Of a DNA stretch of 64,000 nucleotides, positions 21,151-32,681 are shown one piece after another. This stretch comes from Datura wrightii (Eukaryota; Streptophyta; Magnoliopsida; Solanales; Solanaceae), in assembly GCA_035772735.1 (NCBI GenBank), contig JASDFA010000007.1:83785501-83849500 (forward strand), read 5' to 3'. Within the stretch, counting starts at the first letter, position 1. Every line of letters starts with the position of its first letter. Below the pieces are notes generated by a model. The model was not told the DNA's origin and made no database searches. It saw only the letters and a program-made list of their open reading frames with translations. A program made the position numbers and the translations under genes.

Positions 21151-22060
21151 AGAACACTTAGGTTCATTTTTCAATATTCCGACTTGGTGGAGCAAGAACG
21201 TGGGTTACAGGCAGTTGAGGGACGGAAATATCAGGGTTTTTTCTCTCTTTCTTTCTTCTTTAATTCAATTGCTTGTATGATTAACACTCATTTAAAGATG
21301 TTTAATCCACAAATAAGTGGCTAATTCCTCTTCTTGCTGAGGTTATGAACAATTGTGATGAAATGTGATCATTGAATTCTTTGGTTTTTCATCTTTTCTT
21401 CCATGTTGTTCTATTAATTCTTGTTCTTATTGCATTAGTGTGTGGCCTACGTTAATGTATATCTAAAAAGTCCGATTTCACTTGAGAGAGTAAGAAATTG
21501 GAAAGTTGTCTATTAATAGGATATGTTCTTTACTTGGTTTGGGAAAATTGAGTCTTGATTTGCTTTCAGGATAGAAATATACCTGAAAGTCGTATTAGTC
21601 AAATTAGGAACCGGGTTTGTATGGCTAGAACATGAATTGCATTTGATCACAGAAATGTAGACGGATGGTTCATGATTCTTATGTGAGGTTAAATACGAGA
21701 GTTTTAATCTCTTGGCAAATGTTCTTGGCTAGCAACTGGAGGAAAAGATTAACCAAAGTATGATGATAATTAATTTCATTACATGTTCGTTTAACCTCAG
21801 CATGCTCTCATTCATAGTTCAGACTCAAATTAGATAATTATTTTTAGCTTTAGTATAAAAAATTAGAAAACAAACTATCAAACTTTTGGTTACACTGTTG
21901 TCTGCATTTTTAGAAGTAAAATATAGTACACTTGAGCAAATTACACTTCATCCAAGTCTCTGTGGGATCGATACTTGGCTTACTAAAGCCACTTACTACT
22001 TGTTCGACCACGTGCACTTGCGTGTCATTTTATACCCCACAAAACACCCGAACAAGTTTT

Positions 22061-22078
22061 TGGCGCCGTTGCTGGGGA
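22061..22078 (+). other. Primer-binding site, tRNA-Asp
   Basis: tggcgccgttgctgggga pairs with the 3' end of plant tRNA-Asp with one G-U type difference from the site in A. It lies six bases after the 5' LTR. Confidence 0.88.
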
Positions 22079-22188
22079 CGTGGCAATTGGTGAATTTGTT
22101 TTAAGTGTTAATTTACTGTATTTTTATTTTCTTAGTGTTGACAACTTGGTCTTAGCCTGTATTTTGCAGACTTAATTGCTGTTGAACA

Positions 22189-24593
22189 CTGGCAAGAGAC
22201 AAGGAGCTGGTGGAATCGTTTATAGAACCAGAAAGGATATTTCACAGTAAATGGAGAGAAGCTCTACAAAGAAAGCTGCAGTTGCTCAGACAGACGATGA
22301 TGGAGCAACAACAGAATCCACCGGTAGTACAGGCAGTGTTAGTGCCCGAAGAAGCAGCAGCTCGGCCGGTTCGCGAGGTGGCAATCCCACATGCCAATAA
22401 TGTTACATCTAGTATCCGCAAACCTGAGCCCGGAGGGAGTTTTGAACTTAAACAGAATATGGTGCAGTTGTTGCACACTAGCGGGCAATTTACCGGTCTC
22501 CCTCATGAAGATCCACAGCAGCATCTCCAAAATTTTTTGGAGATAAGTGACACTTACATCCCCGCTGGAGTGTCATCAGACTATGTCCGGCTTACATTGT
22601 TCCCATTCTCATTATTGGGAGAAGCCAAGAGGTGGTTGAAAGCCGAGCCACCGAATTCTATTTCTACGCGGGATGATCTTGCACGGAAGTTCTTGATACA
22701 GTTTTTTCCCTCTGGTAAAACTGCAAGACTTAGAAATCAAATTCTAAGTTTCAAACAGAGAGAGGGATAAAATTTATATTAGGCCTGGGAGAGATTTAAA
22801 TCTATGTTGCGGGATTGTCCTCATCATCATCAGTCCAATGATGTGCTGGTGCACACATTTATAGAGGGTTTGGAACCCCACACCAAAATATTGCTAGACT
22901 CAGCAGTTGGAGGGCAAGCGCTGGAGAAAACGTATGAGGAGCTGTACATCTTGTTGAACCATATGAACCATATTTCGCAGGGCAATCCAGAATGGAATGC
23001 TGATTCATCAAGAGGTGGGACAAGGAAAGCAACAGGAGTGCTTGAAGTGGATGGGTTTACAGCTATCGCTGCACAGATAGCTACATTGCAAAATCAACTT
23101 AACACCCACTTCAGCAACATGACATTGAACCAGCCTCAAGCCCCAGTTAATGCAGTACAGCAATTGTGGTGTGAAGTGTGTGGAAGCAGTGAGCACTCAG
23201 CTGAGTGTTGTGGAGCCAATCCTGACTCAGTAAACTTTGTGGGTAATGCGCAAAGGAACCACCAACAGTATGGTAGTAGCTACAACTCCAATTGGAGGAA
23301 TCACCCTAATTTCTCATGGGGTAGCAACAACCATCAGGGCCAAAGTTCGGGTCAGGGTGTGCAAAGGAACCAAGGAGGGCAGCAGAATTATCAAGCACAA
23401 TTCAGAAACAACAATGCACTTCCTCCACCACCATCACCCAGCATTGAGGAGATGTTCAAGACCATGATAGCTAACCAAGCTCAATTGCAGGCTGACTATG
23501 TGAAATTTGCAGCCGAAGTGAAAAACAACCAGTTAGCTACCAAGGCGCTTGAATATCAATTTAGGCAATTTGCTAGTGCCCAAAACACAAGGCCTAGAGG
23601 AGGACTGCCGAGCGACACGGATCCCAATCCCAAGCAGGTAAATGCGGTGACCACAAGGAGTGGTTTGCAGCTGAAAGAGGTGGAACCAGAAAGACCACCT
23701 CAACAGTCGGGAGTAGCAGAAGTTGAGAGGGAGCACAGTACTGAAAGGGGGAAGACTAAGGAAGCTGAATCAGAAAGACCTCCACCCCCGTTCCCTCAAC
23801 GACTAAAGAAACACAAGGAGGAGGCGTGTTTCAAGAAATTCATGGAGGTGCTGAAACAGGTACATATTAATTTACCTCTTGTTGATGTCTTGCAGGGAGT
23901 GCCGAAATATGCTAAGTATATAAAGGACATCATGGCAAACAAAAGTCGGTTGACTAAGTATGCTACGGTGGCTCTAACGGAGGAGTGCACTTCCCGGATT
24001 CAAAATAGACTGCCCACAAAGCTAGAAGACCCTGGGAGTTTTACTATCCAGATTACTATTGGGCAGAGCATCCGAGCTCTTGGATTGTGTGATTTGGGAG
24101 CAAGCATAAATTTGATGCCTTCATCGGTATTCAGAAAGTTGGGTCTAGGGAGTCCTAGACCCACAATTGTAATCTTGCAATTGGCGGATCGATCCCTAGC
24201 CAGACCTGATGGCATTGTGGAGGACGTTCTGGTGCAAGTTGGCTCCCTAATTTTCCCGGTAGATTTTGTCGTGCTGGATTTTGAACCAGACGCGGAAGTC
24301 CCATTTATTTTGGGACGTCCTTTCTTGGAAACCGGGAAAGCACTAATTGACATAGCTGTGGGGCAGCTAACAATGCGAGCACATGAGAAGCTGGAGGTGT
24401 TCGATGTGTACAAGGCACCCAAGCTCCCGACGGTGCATGAAGAACTCTCGGTGATCAATGTGATTGATCAAGGTGATGATAAGCAGATGAAGGATTCACG
24501 GAGTTAATGGGAAAACCACCGGAAAGGTGTAAGCACTATTGGGGGGAGGACGGTGATCGAGAGAAATTGTCCATCACCCTGGAGGACAACTGA
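22189..24593 (+). pseudogene. Element B gag-protease
   Basis: This is the same protein as in A. An N-terminal region (FIEPERIF, MEQQQNPP) is followed by the gag core LFPFSLLGEAKRWLK up to 22770. A TAA and a TAG at about 22768-22783 interrupt it. From 22804 the frame is open to 24507: CCHC knuckle CEVCGSSEHSAECC (about 23170-23210), Gly/Asn/Gln-rich linker, ERPPPPFPQRLKKHKEE, protease LCDLGASINLMP and FILGRPFLETGKALID. A deletion near 24500 shifts the last residues; the ancestral stop is at 24591-24593. No ATG opens the frame. CTG at 22189 has A at -3 and G at +4 and follows a TGA at 22183. No polymerase region follows. Confidence 0.9.
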
Positions 24594-25245
24594 GCTTAAT
24601 GACGTCGAGTCGCGACGGTAAACCAGGCGCTGCACGGGAGGCAACCAGTGAAAAAAAAATCTTTTTTTCTTTCTTTTTGTAAAGTGTAAATAGATTTTTC
24701 TTTTTCTTTTTCTTGATTTACTACAAAATTTTTCGTTTTAGTTTTTGTTTATTTGTATTTAGAGTGAAACCTATAATTCTAACCAATTTTGTATAGTGAG
24801 ATGAATTTCAGGTCAAACGGAGAAAAATATGCACGGAATCGCGAAGGAAAAGTCGAGGTATGAAAAATTAATAAAAAGTGGCAGACAGTGAGCTGGGGCG
24901 ATAGCTCCGTGTCACGGAGGTGGACCTCCGCGTTACCTCCATGACATGTTGAGGTATAACCCAGAAATTTTAAAAATTTCCAGAACAGTCTCGCGATGGC
25001 TCTGTGTCACGGAGGTAGTGCACCGCGATGCACCCCGTGACACATTGCCTTGTATATCGCGACAGGTCACACCGGTTTGCCGGGTGACCCGCGCGATTGC
25101 CTTACTTTTTAACCCCGAAAACCCTCCATTTTCCCTCATTTTTTAATCTCTCCACGACCAAACCCCCCAAAACCCACCCCCCATCAACGTGACACAGAGT
25201 AAGGAAAGAAATTCAACAAGTTTTCTTCGATTCTTCAAAGTCAAG
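24594..25245 (+). promoter_or_regulatory. Internal region with two LTR-type palindromes and predicted first exon of ORF2
   Basis: Palindromes at 24909-24947 and 25004-25043 repeat the LTR promoter motif GTGTCACGGAG with slightly altered right arms. A TA-rich ttacttttttaacccc-like segment and a CT-rich stretch follow, ending at the donor aag|gtatgt (exon end 25245). This parallels the palindrome-TATA order of the LTR. Promoter function is inferred. Confidence 0.5.
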
Positions 25246-25936
25246 GTATGTTTTCCGATTTCCTCTCAAATTCTTGTCGATTTTCTTCGATATTGAGCAT
25301 GGGAGGTGAGCTAAATTTCCCTAAGTAGAAATTAAGCATGAATTCGAGTTAATTGTTGTTGATGAATGTTTGAAATGTCGTTATGATTGCTTGAACTTGT
25401 CAATTGCATACATTAATCGAATTTGCTTGATAATATCAATTTTAGGGATTGTTTTTGAATTTGAAGTTGAAAATGTAGTGAAATTATGAATTTCATGCCG
25501 GGATGGATGTGTTGAATGAGATGAGTCGATGTACAAATTGTTAGGATGTTAATAGAACGACGGATTCTCGGGTGAAGGGAATGTTGAAATTTGTAAGAAT
25601 TTGGTTAGTTGTATAGGTTCGTGTAGATAAATTTTTGTTGTTATTTTTGTTTCTTTTTTTTTTCTGTGCTGAGTGTGACGGGTAAAATGTTAGCGATGGT
25701 AGTGATTGTGATTGGCTGTACGAAGTCTAAGTAGTACGCAGAAGATATACCGTCGAATTTTTCGAACGCACTAAGCATGATTGTATAGTTGTTTATTGTG
25801 TGTAAATAAAGATAATCTTGCCGTACTGTTGTAACTGTAGCTAAGGACTAAGTGTGGGGTAACCTAGCTTGACCCGACTTTAGCCAAAGTTAATATCCGT
25901 TAGCTTAACATTGATCTTGTTTACTTGGATTGACAG
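25246..25936 (+). other. Predicted 5' leader intron of the B second ORF
   Basis: The donor caag|gtatgt at 25246 and the acceptor ttgacag ending at 25936 bracket 691 AT-rich bases. The ATG follows at 25942. The matching interval in A is 692 bases with the same ends, so the sites have survived in both copies. Confidence 0.68.
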
Positions 25937-25941
25937 GTAAA

Positions 25942-27162
25942 ATGGCAAGCAGGCAAGAGAAAGGGAAAGGCGCATCAACTTCGGGCGCCGAAAGGAAGCG
26001 GATCAAACTGGGCACAGCAGTCCCAGCAGCACCAGCAGTTCCACGCGGCCAACGCCGCCAATATGGAACAAGATGGGTGACTGATGAGGAGAAAAAGTGG
26101 TACGCAAAGCACAAAGAAAACAAATATTTCCCCGAGGAGCATATAGCATGGGAACCATTGGCACAGGAGTTCCCTAGGATGGTCCACCAGATCGAGGCAG
26201 CTGGGCTCAATTTCATCTTTGAGGAGCCCAAGGAATGCAATCTGCACTTGGTTCGAGAATTCTATGCCAATTGGAACCCGACTATCAGAAGCCACACCAT
26301 CAAGATCAGAGGGCAAATAGTCACTTTGGAGCCCCACCACCTCAATGCCATCATAGGAGCGCGGGACACAGACGCCCATGTACTCCGACAGCTGAACATT
26401 ACCCCACCATATGCGGACATCAGGCGCACATTCTGTGGGACCCGATCGACAGCTAGCTGAAGCAAACACAAAGAGAGGGGCTACCACCAGACTTTGCCAT
26501 ATTCACAGATGAACAGGGAAGCCCGAATCTGGCTGAAGATAGTCTGCTCATGCCTAATCCTAGGGGTACATATGAAAGATGTAACCCGGGATCGTGTATG
26601 CCTGGTGTACGCCCTGATGAAAGGGTTGGAGATCAACGTGGGGGCGGTAATTATCTCCGCCATGAAGAGAGCCCCGCTGCACCAGGGGCACAGGTATGGC
26701 TTTGGTGGACTAATCACCACCTTCCTCAGGGGCCTAGATGTTGAGGAGGAGGCCCTTGACTATATCCCGCAGATGGAGCGGCGGGCCTTGGATGTTACTA
26801 AAACTAAGGCTCCCGACACCACCCACGGGCTAGTGCTTACACTTGGCGAGCGACATGCTCGTGACGACCAGTATATGGCTCGAATGTATGGGATGCAGAT
26901 GCTCCAGCTGAGGATAGGTGGGAGGCCGGCGACAGAGGAGGAGCTATGGCAACTCGAGCTAGACTACCCTTTCGGCGAAAACGCCAGGGCTCTATGCCGA
27001 GTGGGGCCAGCATTTGTAGAGCCCACAGATGATGATGTCCACACAGATGAGGAGACACGTCGGGAGGACTCCGATGTGGAGTCCGATGATGACGACGGAG
27101 GTGACTCGGACATGGGAGATGAAGCAGCAGCACCCGACGAAGAAGTGGAATACTTTGACTGA
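25942..27162 (+). pseudogene. Second ORF of element B, plant transposon protein-like (PF20167 type)
   Basis: The ATG at 25942 lies five bases behind the predicted acceptor. The protein would be about 406 residues: a basic, Ala/Ser-rich N-terminus; the core with EFYANWNP, IRGQIVTLEPHHLNAIIG, MNREARIWLKI and LVYALMKGLEIN; and an acidic tail rich in Asp and Glu ending EVEYFD. A TGA at 26458-26460 stands where A has TGG (Trp). The tail that A lost is intact here. The two copies therefore broke independently. There is no zinc finger and no obvious signal peptide or membrane segment, so I would not call it an envelope protein. The function is unknown. Confidence 0.72.
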
Positions 27163-29009
27163 TCAGGGAGTTCCACCACCCGATTTTGTGCTATTTTAAT
27201 TTTTGTGAACACTGGAGACAGTGTTTGAGCTAAGTGTGGGGTGGGAGTAGTTAGGTGCTGGGTTGGGTTGTTTTGTATGTATGCTCTATTCTGTTGTCGT
27301 GTATGTGAAAATTTGTTTGTCCCTGTGAGTTGTGAATTTTTGTTGTTCTGTTTGTAAAATTTATGTGAAATTGATGTGTGTTGCTGAATGTCGCTAGCTG
27401 ATTCTGATTCTGTACATATTTTTGTTATCAAAATGATCGATATTTTTAATTTTTTAAAATATTTTGTACATATTTCTTCTATCGAAATGATCGATATTTT
27501 CAACATCTTTTTTGGGTTTCTCGGCATTTGTTTTCGGTTCTTTTACCGAGAATAGTCCCATTGAACCAAAGTAATAGTTAGTGACCGTTCCCTATGATGG
27601 ATGGATGACGACCGTTTTAAGGGAAATGTAGTCGGTAGGAGTAATTATTTTTCAATTATTTTTTTAGTTTTTTTCTTTGGTGGATTGCATCCCAAAACCT
27701 GTAGTTACTGTATGGTTGCGAAATTCTGGTTTCGTGTTGTACATGATATTTAAAATGCAAAGGTGATTCATATGAAAGCATGCAACTTTGTAAATATGTT
27801 GAGATACCTAGGCCATAGAGTTCGATTCAGTGTGATTGAGGCTTAATGTTTGAATTCATGTAATTAGCTGATGGAAGAGTCTGTGAATACATCTTAAATT
27901 GAGCATGTGCAAAAAGTGTGAAGTGAGGTGTTGTTATTCCATGCTATTGTGAAGTGTCTAGAACTTGCCTGGTGTGTGTACAAAACGAAATGAAGGAGGT
28001 GTATTGTAGGAAAGGATGTAGGCATTTCTTTGTTTTAACCGAGAGTTTCTATTTTTTTTCTTGTCATACACTACCTTTTTATGTGATTGTATACCCTAGT
28101 CAGCCCGTTGAGCCTTTAGCCGATTATTTCTTTCTTTTGTCCAAAATTCTATAAACTAAGCTTAATTCTTTCTTTTCATTAGCCGTAAAGTCTATACAAA
28201 ACTCTTAAGCGCTTAAGAAGAGAAAATCATTTCCCCGAAGTGTCAAAGAGTGAGAATGGTGAAAAGAAAAAGAAAAGCAGAGTGATAGAAGAAAAGAAAA
28301 GGTTGAAGGTGCACTTGCTATAAATAAACGATAATGAAGGTGCATGAATAATCTTTGTTGTTGTGTCAAGTGTGCTTAATACGATGGGCCATACTAAAGA
28401 AAATCATCAAGAATGGGATGATGGAAAAAAAAGAAAGAAACAATGTCCATGAGTTGATGGGATGTGTTGAAAAGGTGCTTAAGGATGCTAGTGGCTATTA
28501 TTGGCTAACCCAATATTTACTAGTTCCGTAGCTTCCATTACAACCCGTTAAAGTCCTACGTGATCTTACATCGCACTTCTTTATATTAGTGGAGTAATAC
28601 ACTAAGGGCAAGCTTATGGGTCATGACATGATGCATGTGAATTCTTTTGGGAGAGAGAGCGAAATTGTGTTTACATGCCCCTGCTTGAATTCTTGTGGGT
28701 CATATGAGCAAAAAGGGGAAGATTCTCTTGTGTTGTGAGGGCACATGCTTGATGAAAGATTAATTTTCGTGTCGGATATCTTGATCAGCTAATTTGCATG
28801 AGTTTGCCAATATCGAGAGTCGATTCTTAAAGTCTAGGAGATCTTGATGTATTGAAGGTCATTGCATTGATAAGACCATGCATGTTTTCTTGATGTTTTG
28901 CTGTATTGAATAATTGGTATAACCGTAGCCTAAATTGTCGAACCAAAGTAGCGAGGTTGGGATGTAAATTGCATGAAGTGTAGGATTGTTGTTCGAGGAA
29001 GAACAAGGA
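27163..29009 (+). other. Conserved 3' noncoding region of element B
   Basis: The equivalent of 5978-7757 in A, with the gatggatggatgacgaccg block near 27598-27614 and a purine-rich run near 28210-28310. No supported ORF. Confidence 0.6.
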
Positions 29010-29026
29010 TTTAAGTGTGGGGTAAG
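29010..29026 (+). other. Polypurine-like tract of element B
   Basis: tttaagtgtggggtaag abuts the 3' LTR and equals the tract in A. Confidence 0.65.
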
Positions 29027-30445
29027 TGATCTTGGGCAAATTTATATGCCCAAGTGATACTCAAAAGTACCATTTTAGCCTTGTTTATCTATCAATGTGT
29101 ATACATTTTCATGTAATTGGTAATAAAATGTGAATTTATACTAACCAACATGATTAGCATTGTTTTGCAGGTAAAAGGTGATTTTGGGAAGCTTAAATGC
29201 ATGTTGGATGATATCGGGGTTGGACTTGGATGCGAGCAAGGAACAAGGCATTGGACAACATGAAATAAAGGGGCTACGCGATGGAGCCGTGTCACGATGC
29301 CATCGCGGAGGCCTTCTGCCTGGATAGGGAAAATTCACCCAAATTCCAGAGAGGGTCCGCGTCCGCTCCGTGGCACGGTGGCTTGGATCCGCGTTGCACG
29401 CCGTGCCACGTTGAGCCTTAATTCCTGGACCCCCAGTTCCAGTGAGGGTCCACGTCCGTAGCGTGTCACGGAGGCAGTGCTCCGCGATGCACTCCGTGAC
29501 ACGTTGCTCGTTATTCTGGGAAAAATTCCCAGTAGTATAATAGAACACTTAGGTTCATTTTTCAATATTCTGACTTGGTGGAGCAAGAACGTGGGTTACA
29601 GGCAGTTGAGGGACGAAAATATCAGGGTTTTTTCTCTCTTTCTTTCTTCTTTAATTCAATTGCTTGTATGATTAACACTCATTTAAAGATTTTTAATCCA
29701 CAAATGAGTGGCTAATTCCTCTTCTTGCTGAGGTTATGAACAATTGTGATGAAATGTGATCATTGAATTCTTTGGTTTTTCATCTTTTCTTCCATGTTGT
29801 TCTATTAATTGTTGTTCTTACTGCATTAGTGTGTGGCCTACGTTAATGTATATCTAAAAAGTCCGGTTTCACTCGAGAGAGCATGAAATTGGAAAGTTGT
29901 GAATTAATAGGATATGTTCTTTACTTGGTTTGGGAAAATTGAGTCTTGATTTGCTTTCAGGATAGAAATATACCTGAAAGTCGTATTAGTCAAATTAGGA
30001 ACCGGGTTTTTATGGCTAGAACATAAATTGCATTTGATCACAGAAATGTAGACGGATGGCTCATGATTCTTAAGTGATGTTAAATACGAGAGTTTTAATC
30101 TCTTGCCAAATGTTCTTGGCTAGCAACTGGAGGAAAAGATTAACCAAAGTATGATGATAATTAATTTCATTACATGTTCGTTTAACCTCAGCATGCTCTC
30201 ATTCATAGTTCAGACTCAAATTAGATAATTGTTTTTAGCTTTAGTTTAAAAAATTAGAAAACAAACTATCAAACTTTTGGTTACACTGTTGTCTGCATTT
30301 TTAGAAGTAAAATATAGTACACTTGAGCAAATTACACTTCATCCAAGTCTCTGTGGGATCGATACTTGGCTTACTAAAGCCACTTACTACTTGTTCGACC
30401 ACATGCACTTGCGTGTCATTTTATACCCTACAAAACACCCGAACA
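29027..30445 (+). repeat. Element B 3' LTR
   Basis: The direct repeat of 20634-22054, 1419 bp, followed by the second GCTAC. The palindrome is at 29463-29502. The TATA-like box has lost a base compared with the 5' LTR. Confidence 0.92.
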
Positions 30446-31232
30446 GCTACCACACCTAAAGTAAGCACCTGTACCCGCCAAACGCTGCCCTATGTGTCTC
30501 TGGCCACATCTGCTACACTCTGGAGGGATGATCTCTGAGGGTCTGCTACTCTCTGACCTCTAGAGCTTGGTGCTCGCCCCCTCTAATCGTGCCTGATCCT
30601 GGATGGAACACTCATAGCTGAAGGCACTGGGGATGAAGATCTCTGATAGGACTACTAATGATGCCTACTAGGTCTCTGCTGGGAAAACCCAAAGCTATCA
30701 ATCCTGGCCCTCTTGGCCTCTCTCTCCCACTCACTTACATGTACCGCCTCTATCTGATGGGCGTACAGGACTATCCGAGCAAAGTTAATATCCTAAAGAA
30801 GCATCGCAGTTCGGCAAACCCTGACCAAGTAGTCTACTGTCCCATGCACAAAACTGCTCACTCGGGCTCTTTGATTCGCTACCATCTAAGGTGCATACTT
30901 GGACAGACGAGTGAACTCCAAGGCATTATCTGAACTGTCATCTTCCCTTTCATTAGATTCACAAACTCGATTGCTTTGATTTCCCTCATCCCCGAGGGAA
31001 GAACTGATCTAGAAAAGCGGCATGAAACTCGTCTCAACTAATAGGGCCTGCTCTAACTGCCCTACTATCCTTCCATTGCTTAAACCAACTGTGCGTAACC
31101 CCTTTCAACTGGTACGAGTCTAAACCGGCACACTCCCCAGTCACCCCCATAATCTGGATGATCTTTAGAATCTCCTTAATGAACTCATGTCGATCCTCGT
31201 CCACCCTTGATCCAAGAAACTCCGGAGGGTTT
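30446..31232 (-). pseudogene. Gag of the composite Tekay-like element, middle and C-terminal part
   Basis: The minus strand encodes a chromovirus gag: the NPPEFLGSRVDEDRHEF segment, the SYQLKGVTHSWFKQWK core and, near 30500, a zinc knuckle reading CSRCGQRHIGQR. The last cysteine of that knuckle is replaced by arginine. Several stops interrupt it. Element B cuts the gene on one side and element C on the other (GGTTT at 31228-31232), so gag spans 30446-37455 in pieces. Confidence 0.8.
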
Positions 31233-32666
31233 TGCTCGGTGCTTTGGTAGGGGTTAAAAACCGACACGCAAGTGCACGTGGTCAAACAAGTAATAAAGTG
31301 GCTAAGTAAGCCAAGTATCGATCCAAGGAGACTCTGGATAAGTAAAATTGCTTAAGTATACTATATTCTAGTTTACTTCTAATTATGTTGACAACAATGT
31401 AACCAAAAGTTAAATAATTTTGTTTATAAACTATATACTAAAACTATTAACAAATATTTACTTGAATTGAAACTATGGATAAGAGCATGCCAAGGTTAAG
31501 AACAAGTAATGAATTCGATAGTAATCATAATTCGGTTATTCTTCTCTTCATGTTGCTAGCCAAGAACATTAGCCTAGAGATTAAAACTCTCGTATTTAAT
31601 CTCACTTTAGAATCATAAACCATTCATCTACATTTCTGTGATCAAATGCAATTTATGACCTAGCAATACAATTCCGGTTCCTAAATTGACTAATACGGCT
31701 TTCAAGTATATTTCTATCAGGAAAGCACATCAAAACCCAATTTTCCCAAATCAAGTTAAGAACAATACCCTATTAATTCACAACTTTCCAATTTCTTGCT
31801 CTCTCGAGTGAAATTGGACTTTTTAGATGTACATTAATGTTGGCCACACACTAATGCAGTAAGAACAAGAATTAATAGAACAACATAAAAGAAGAAGATG
31901 AAAAACCATATAATTCACAATCAAAATTCAATACACATGTTCAAAACCTTAGCAAGGAAGAGAATTAGCCACTCATTTGTGGATTGATCATCCTCAAATG
32001 AGTGTAGATCATACGTACAATTGATTGAAAGAAGAAAGAAAGAGAGAAAAACCCTTAGCTTTTTCGTCCCTCAACTGCTGCTAACCCACGTCCTAGCTCC
32101 ACCAAGTCTTAATTATGAAAAATAAACCTAAGTGTGCTATTTATATTAGTAGGAATCTTTCCCGAATTAACAAGCAACGTGTCACGGAGTGCATCGCGGA
32201 GCACGGCCTCCGTGACACGCTACGGACGCGGAGGCTCTCTGGAAAATCACATGAAATCGGCCCAGGCAGTACCTTGCCGCGTTGGCAACGTGTCACGCTG
32301 CCTGGGCAGCGCGTTGCAGCCCCATGGTCGCAGAGTCTACCTTCCGTGGCACGTTGCCAACGCGCAGGTGGGCTGTTTTGAGCGGCCTGCCTGCCGTGGC
32401 ACCTTGTCGACGCGCCGGTGGGCTGTTTTGTGCCTCTTCCTTGCCGACGTTCGCGTGTTAATTCCGTTTCCAAGCTTCTACTTCACCAACTCATGGATTA
32501 GTTACTCAAACATCATCAAAACCTACAAAACAAAGGCTAATCATGTTGGTTAGCACATATCTCCACATTATATAAAATTACATGAAAATGTATACAATAA
32601 CTTAGATAAACAAGACTAATTTAAGTAATAACGAGTATCTCGGGCATATATTTTTGCCCGTGATCA
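31233..32666 (-). repeat. Element C LTR (3' LTR in element sense)
   Basis: It reads tgctcggtgc to gcccgtgatca on the plus strand. The palindrome is at 32179-32218 (arms GTGTCACGGAG/CTCCGTGACAC), with a TATA-like atttatatt near 32140 on the minus strand. It is similar to the LTRs of A and B over most of its length, but with its own GC-rich insert downstream of the palindrome (32230-32450). Confidence 0.92.
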
Positions 32667-32681
32667 CAACCCCACACTTAA
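32667..32681 (-). other. Polypurine-like tract of element C
   Basis: caaccccacacttaa on the plus strand gives ttaagtgtggggttg in element sense, close to the tract in A and B. Confidence 0.6.

Larger units (their letters stand above)
20634..22054 (+). repeat. Element B 5' LTR
   Basis: It reads TGATCTTGGG to ACCCGAACA, 1421 bp. The promoter part shows the palindrome at 21071-21110 and TATAAAT at 21144-21150, 34 bases apart, followed by a T/C-rich leader. Confidence 0.92.
20634..30445 (+). mobile_element. Element B: plus-strand sister of element A
   Basis: LTRs at 20634-22054 and 29027-30445 and a perfect target duplication GCTAC (20629-20633, 30446-30450) define it. The layout is as in A: tRNA-Asp primer site, gag-protease, palindrome-bearing internal segment, leader intron, second ORF, noncoding tail, polypurine-like tract. 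No RT, RNase H or integrase is present. By eye about 41 differences separate its LTRs, so it is probably older than A and C. It is inserted in the gag-protease region of the minus-strand composite. Confidence 0.92.

Noticed and set aside
25905..26487. Minus-strand ORFs of 111-170 codons opposite the second ORF of B
   Set aside because: Shadows of the second ORF; codon pattern and conserved motifs are on the plus strand.
25942..27162. Envelope-like gene by position before the 3' LTR
   Set aside because: No signal peptide, membrane segment or cysteine-rich ectodomain is visible; the core resembles the plant transposon protein family instead.
32115..32553. ORFs of 88-139 codons in the LTRs of C, also at 36646-37084
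   Set aside because: They lie in the palindrome and GC-rich insert of the LTR; being present on both strands and in both LTRs they are not independent genes.
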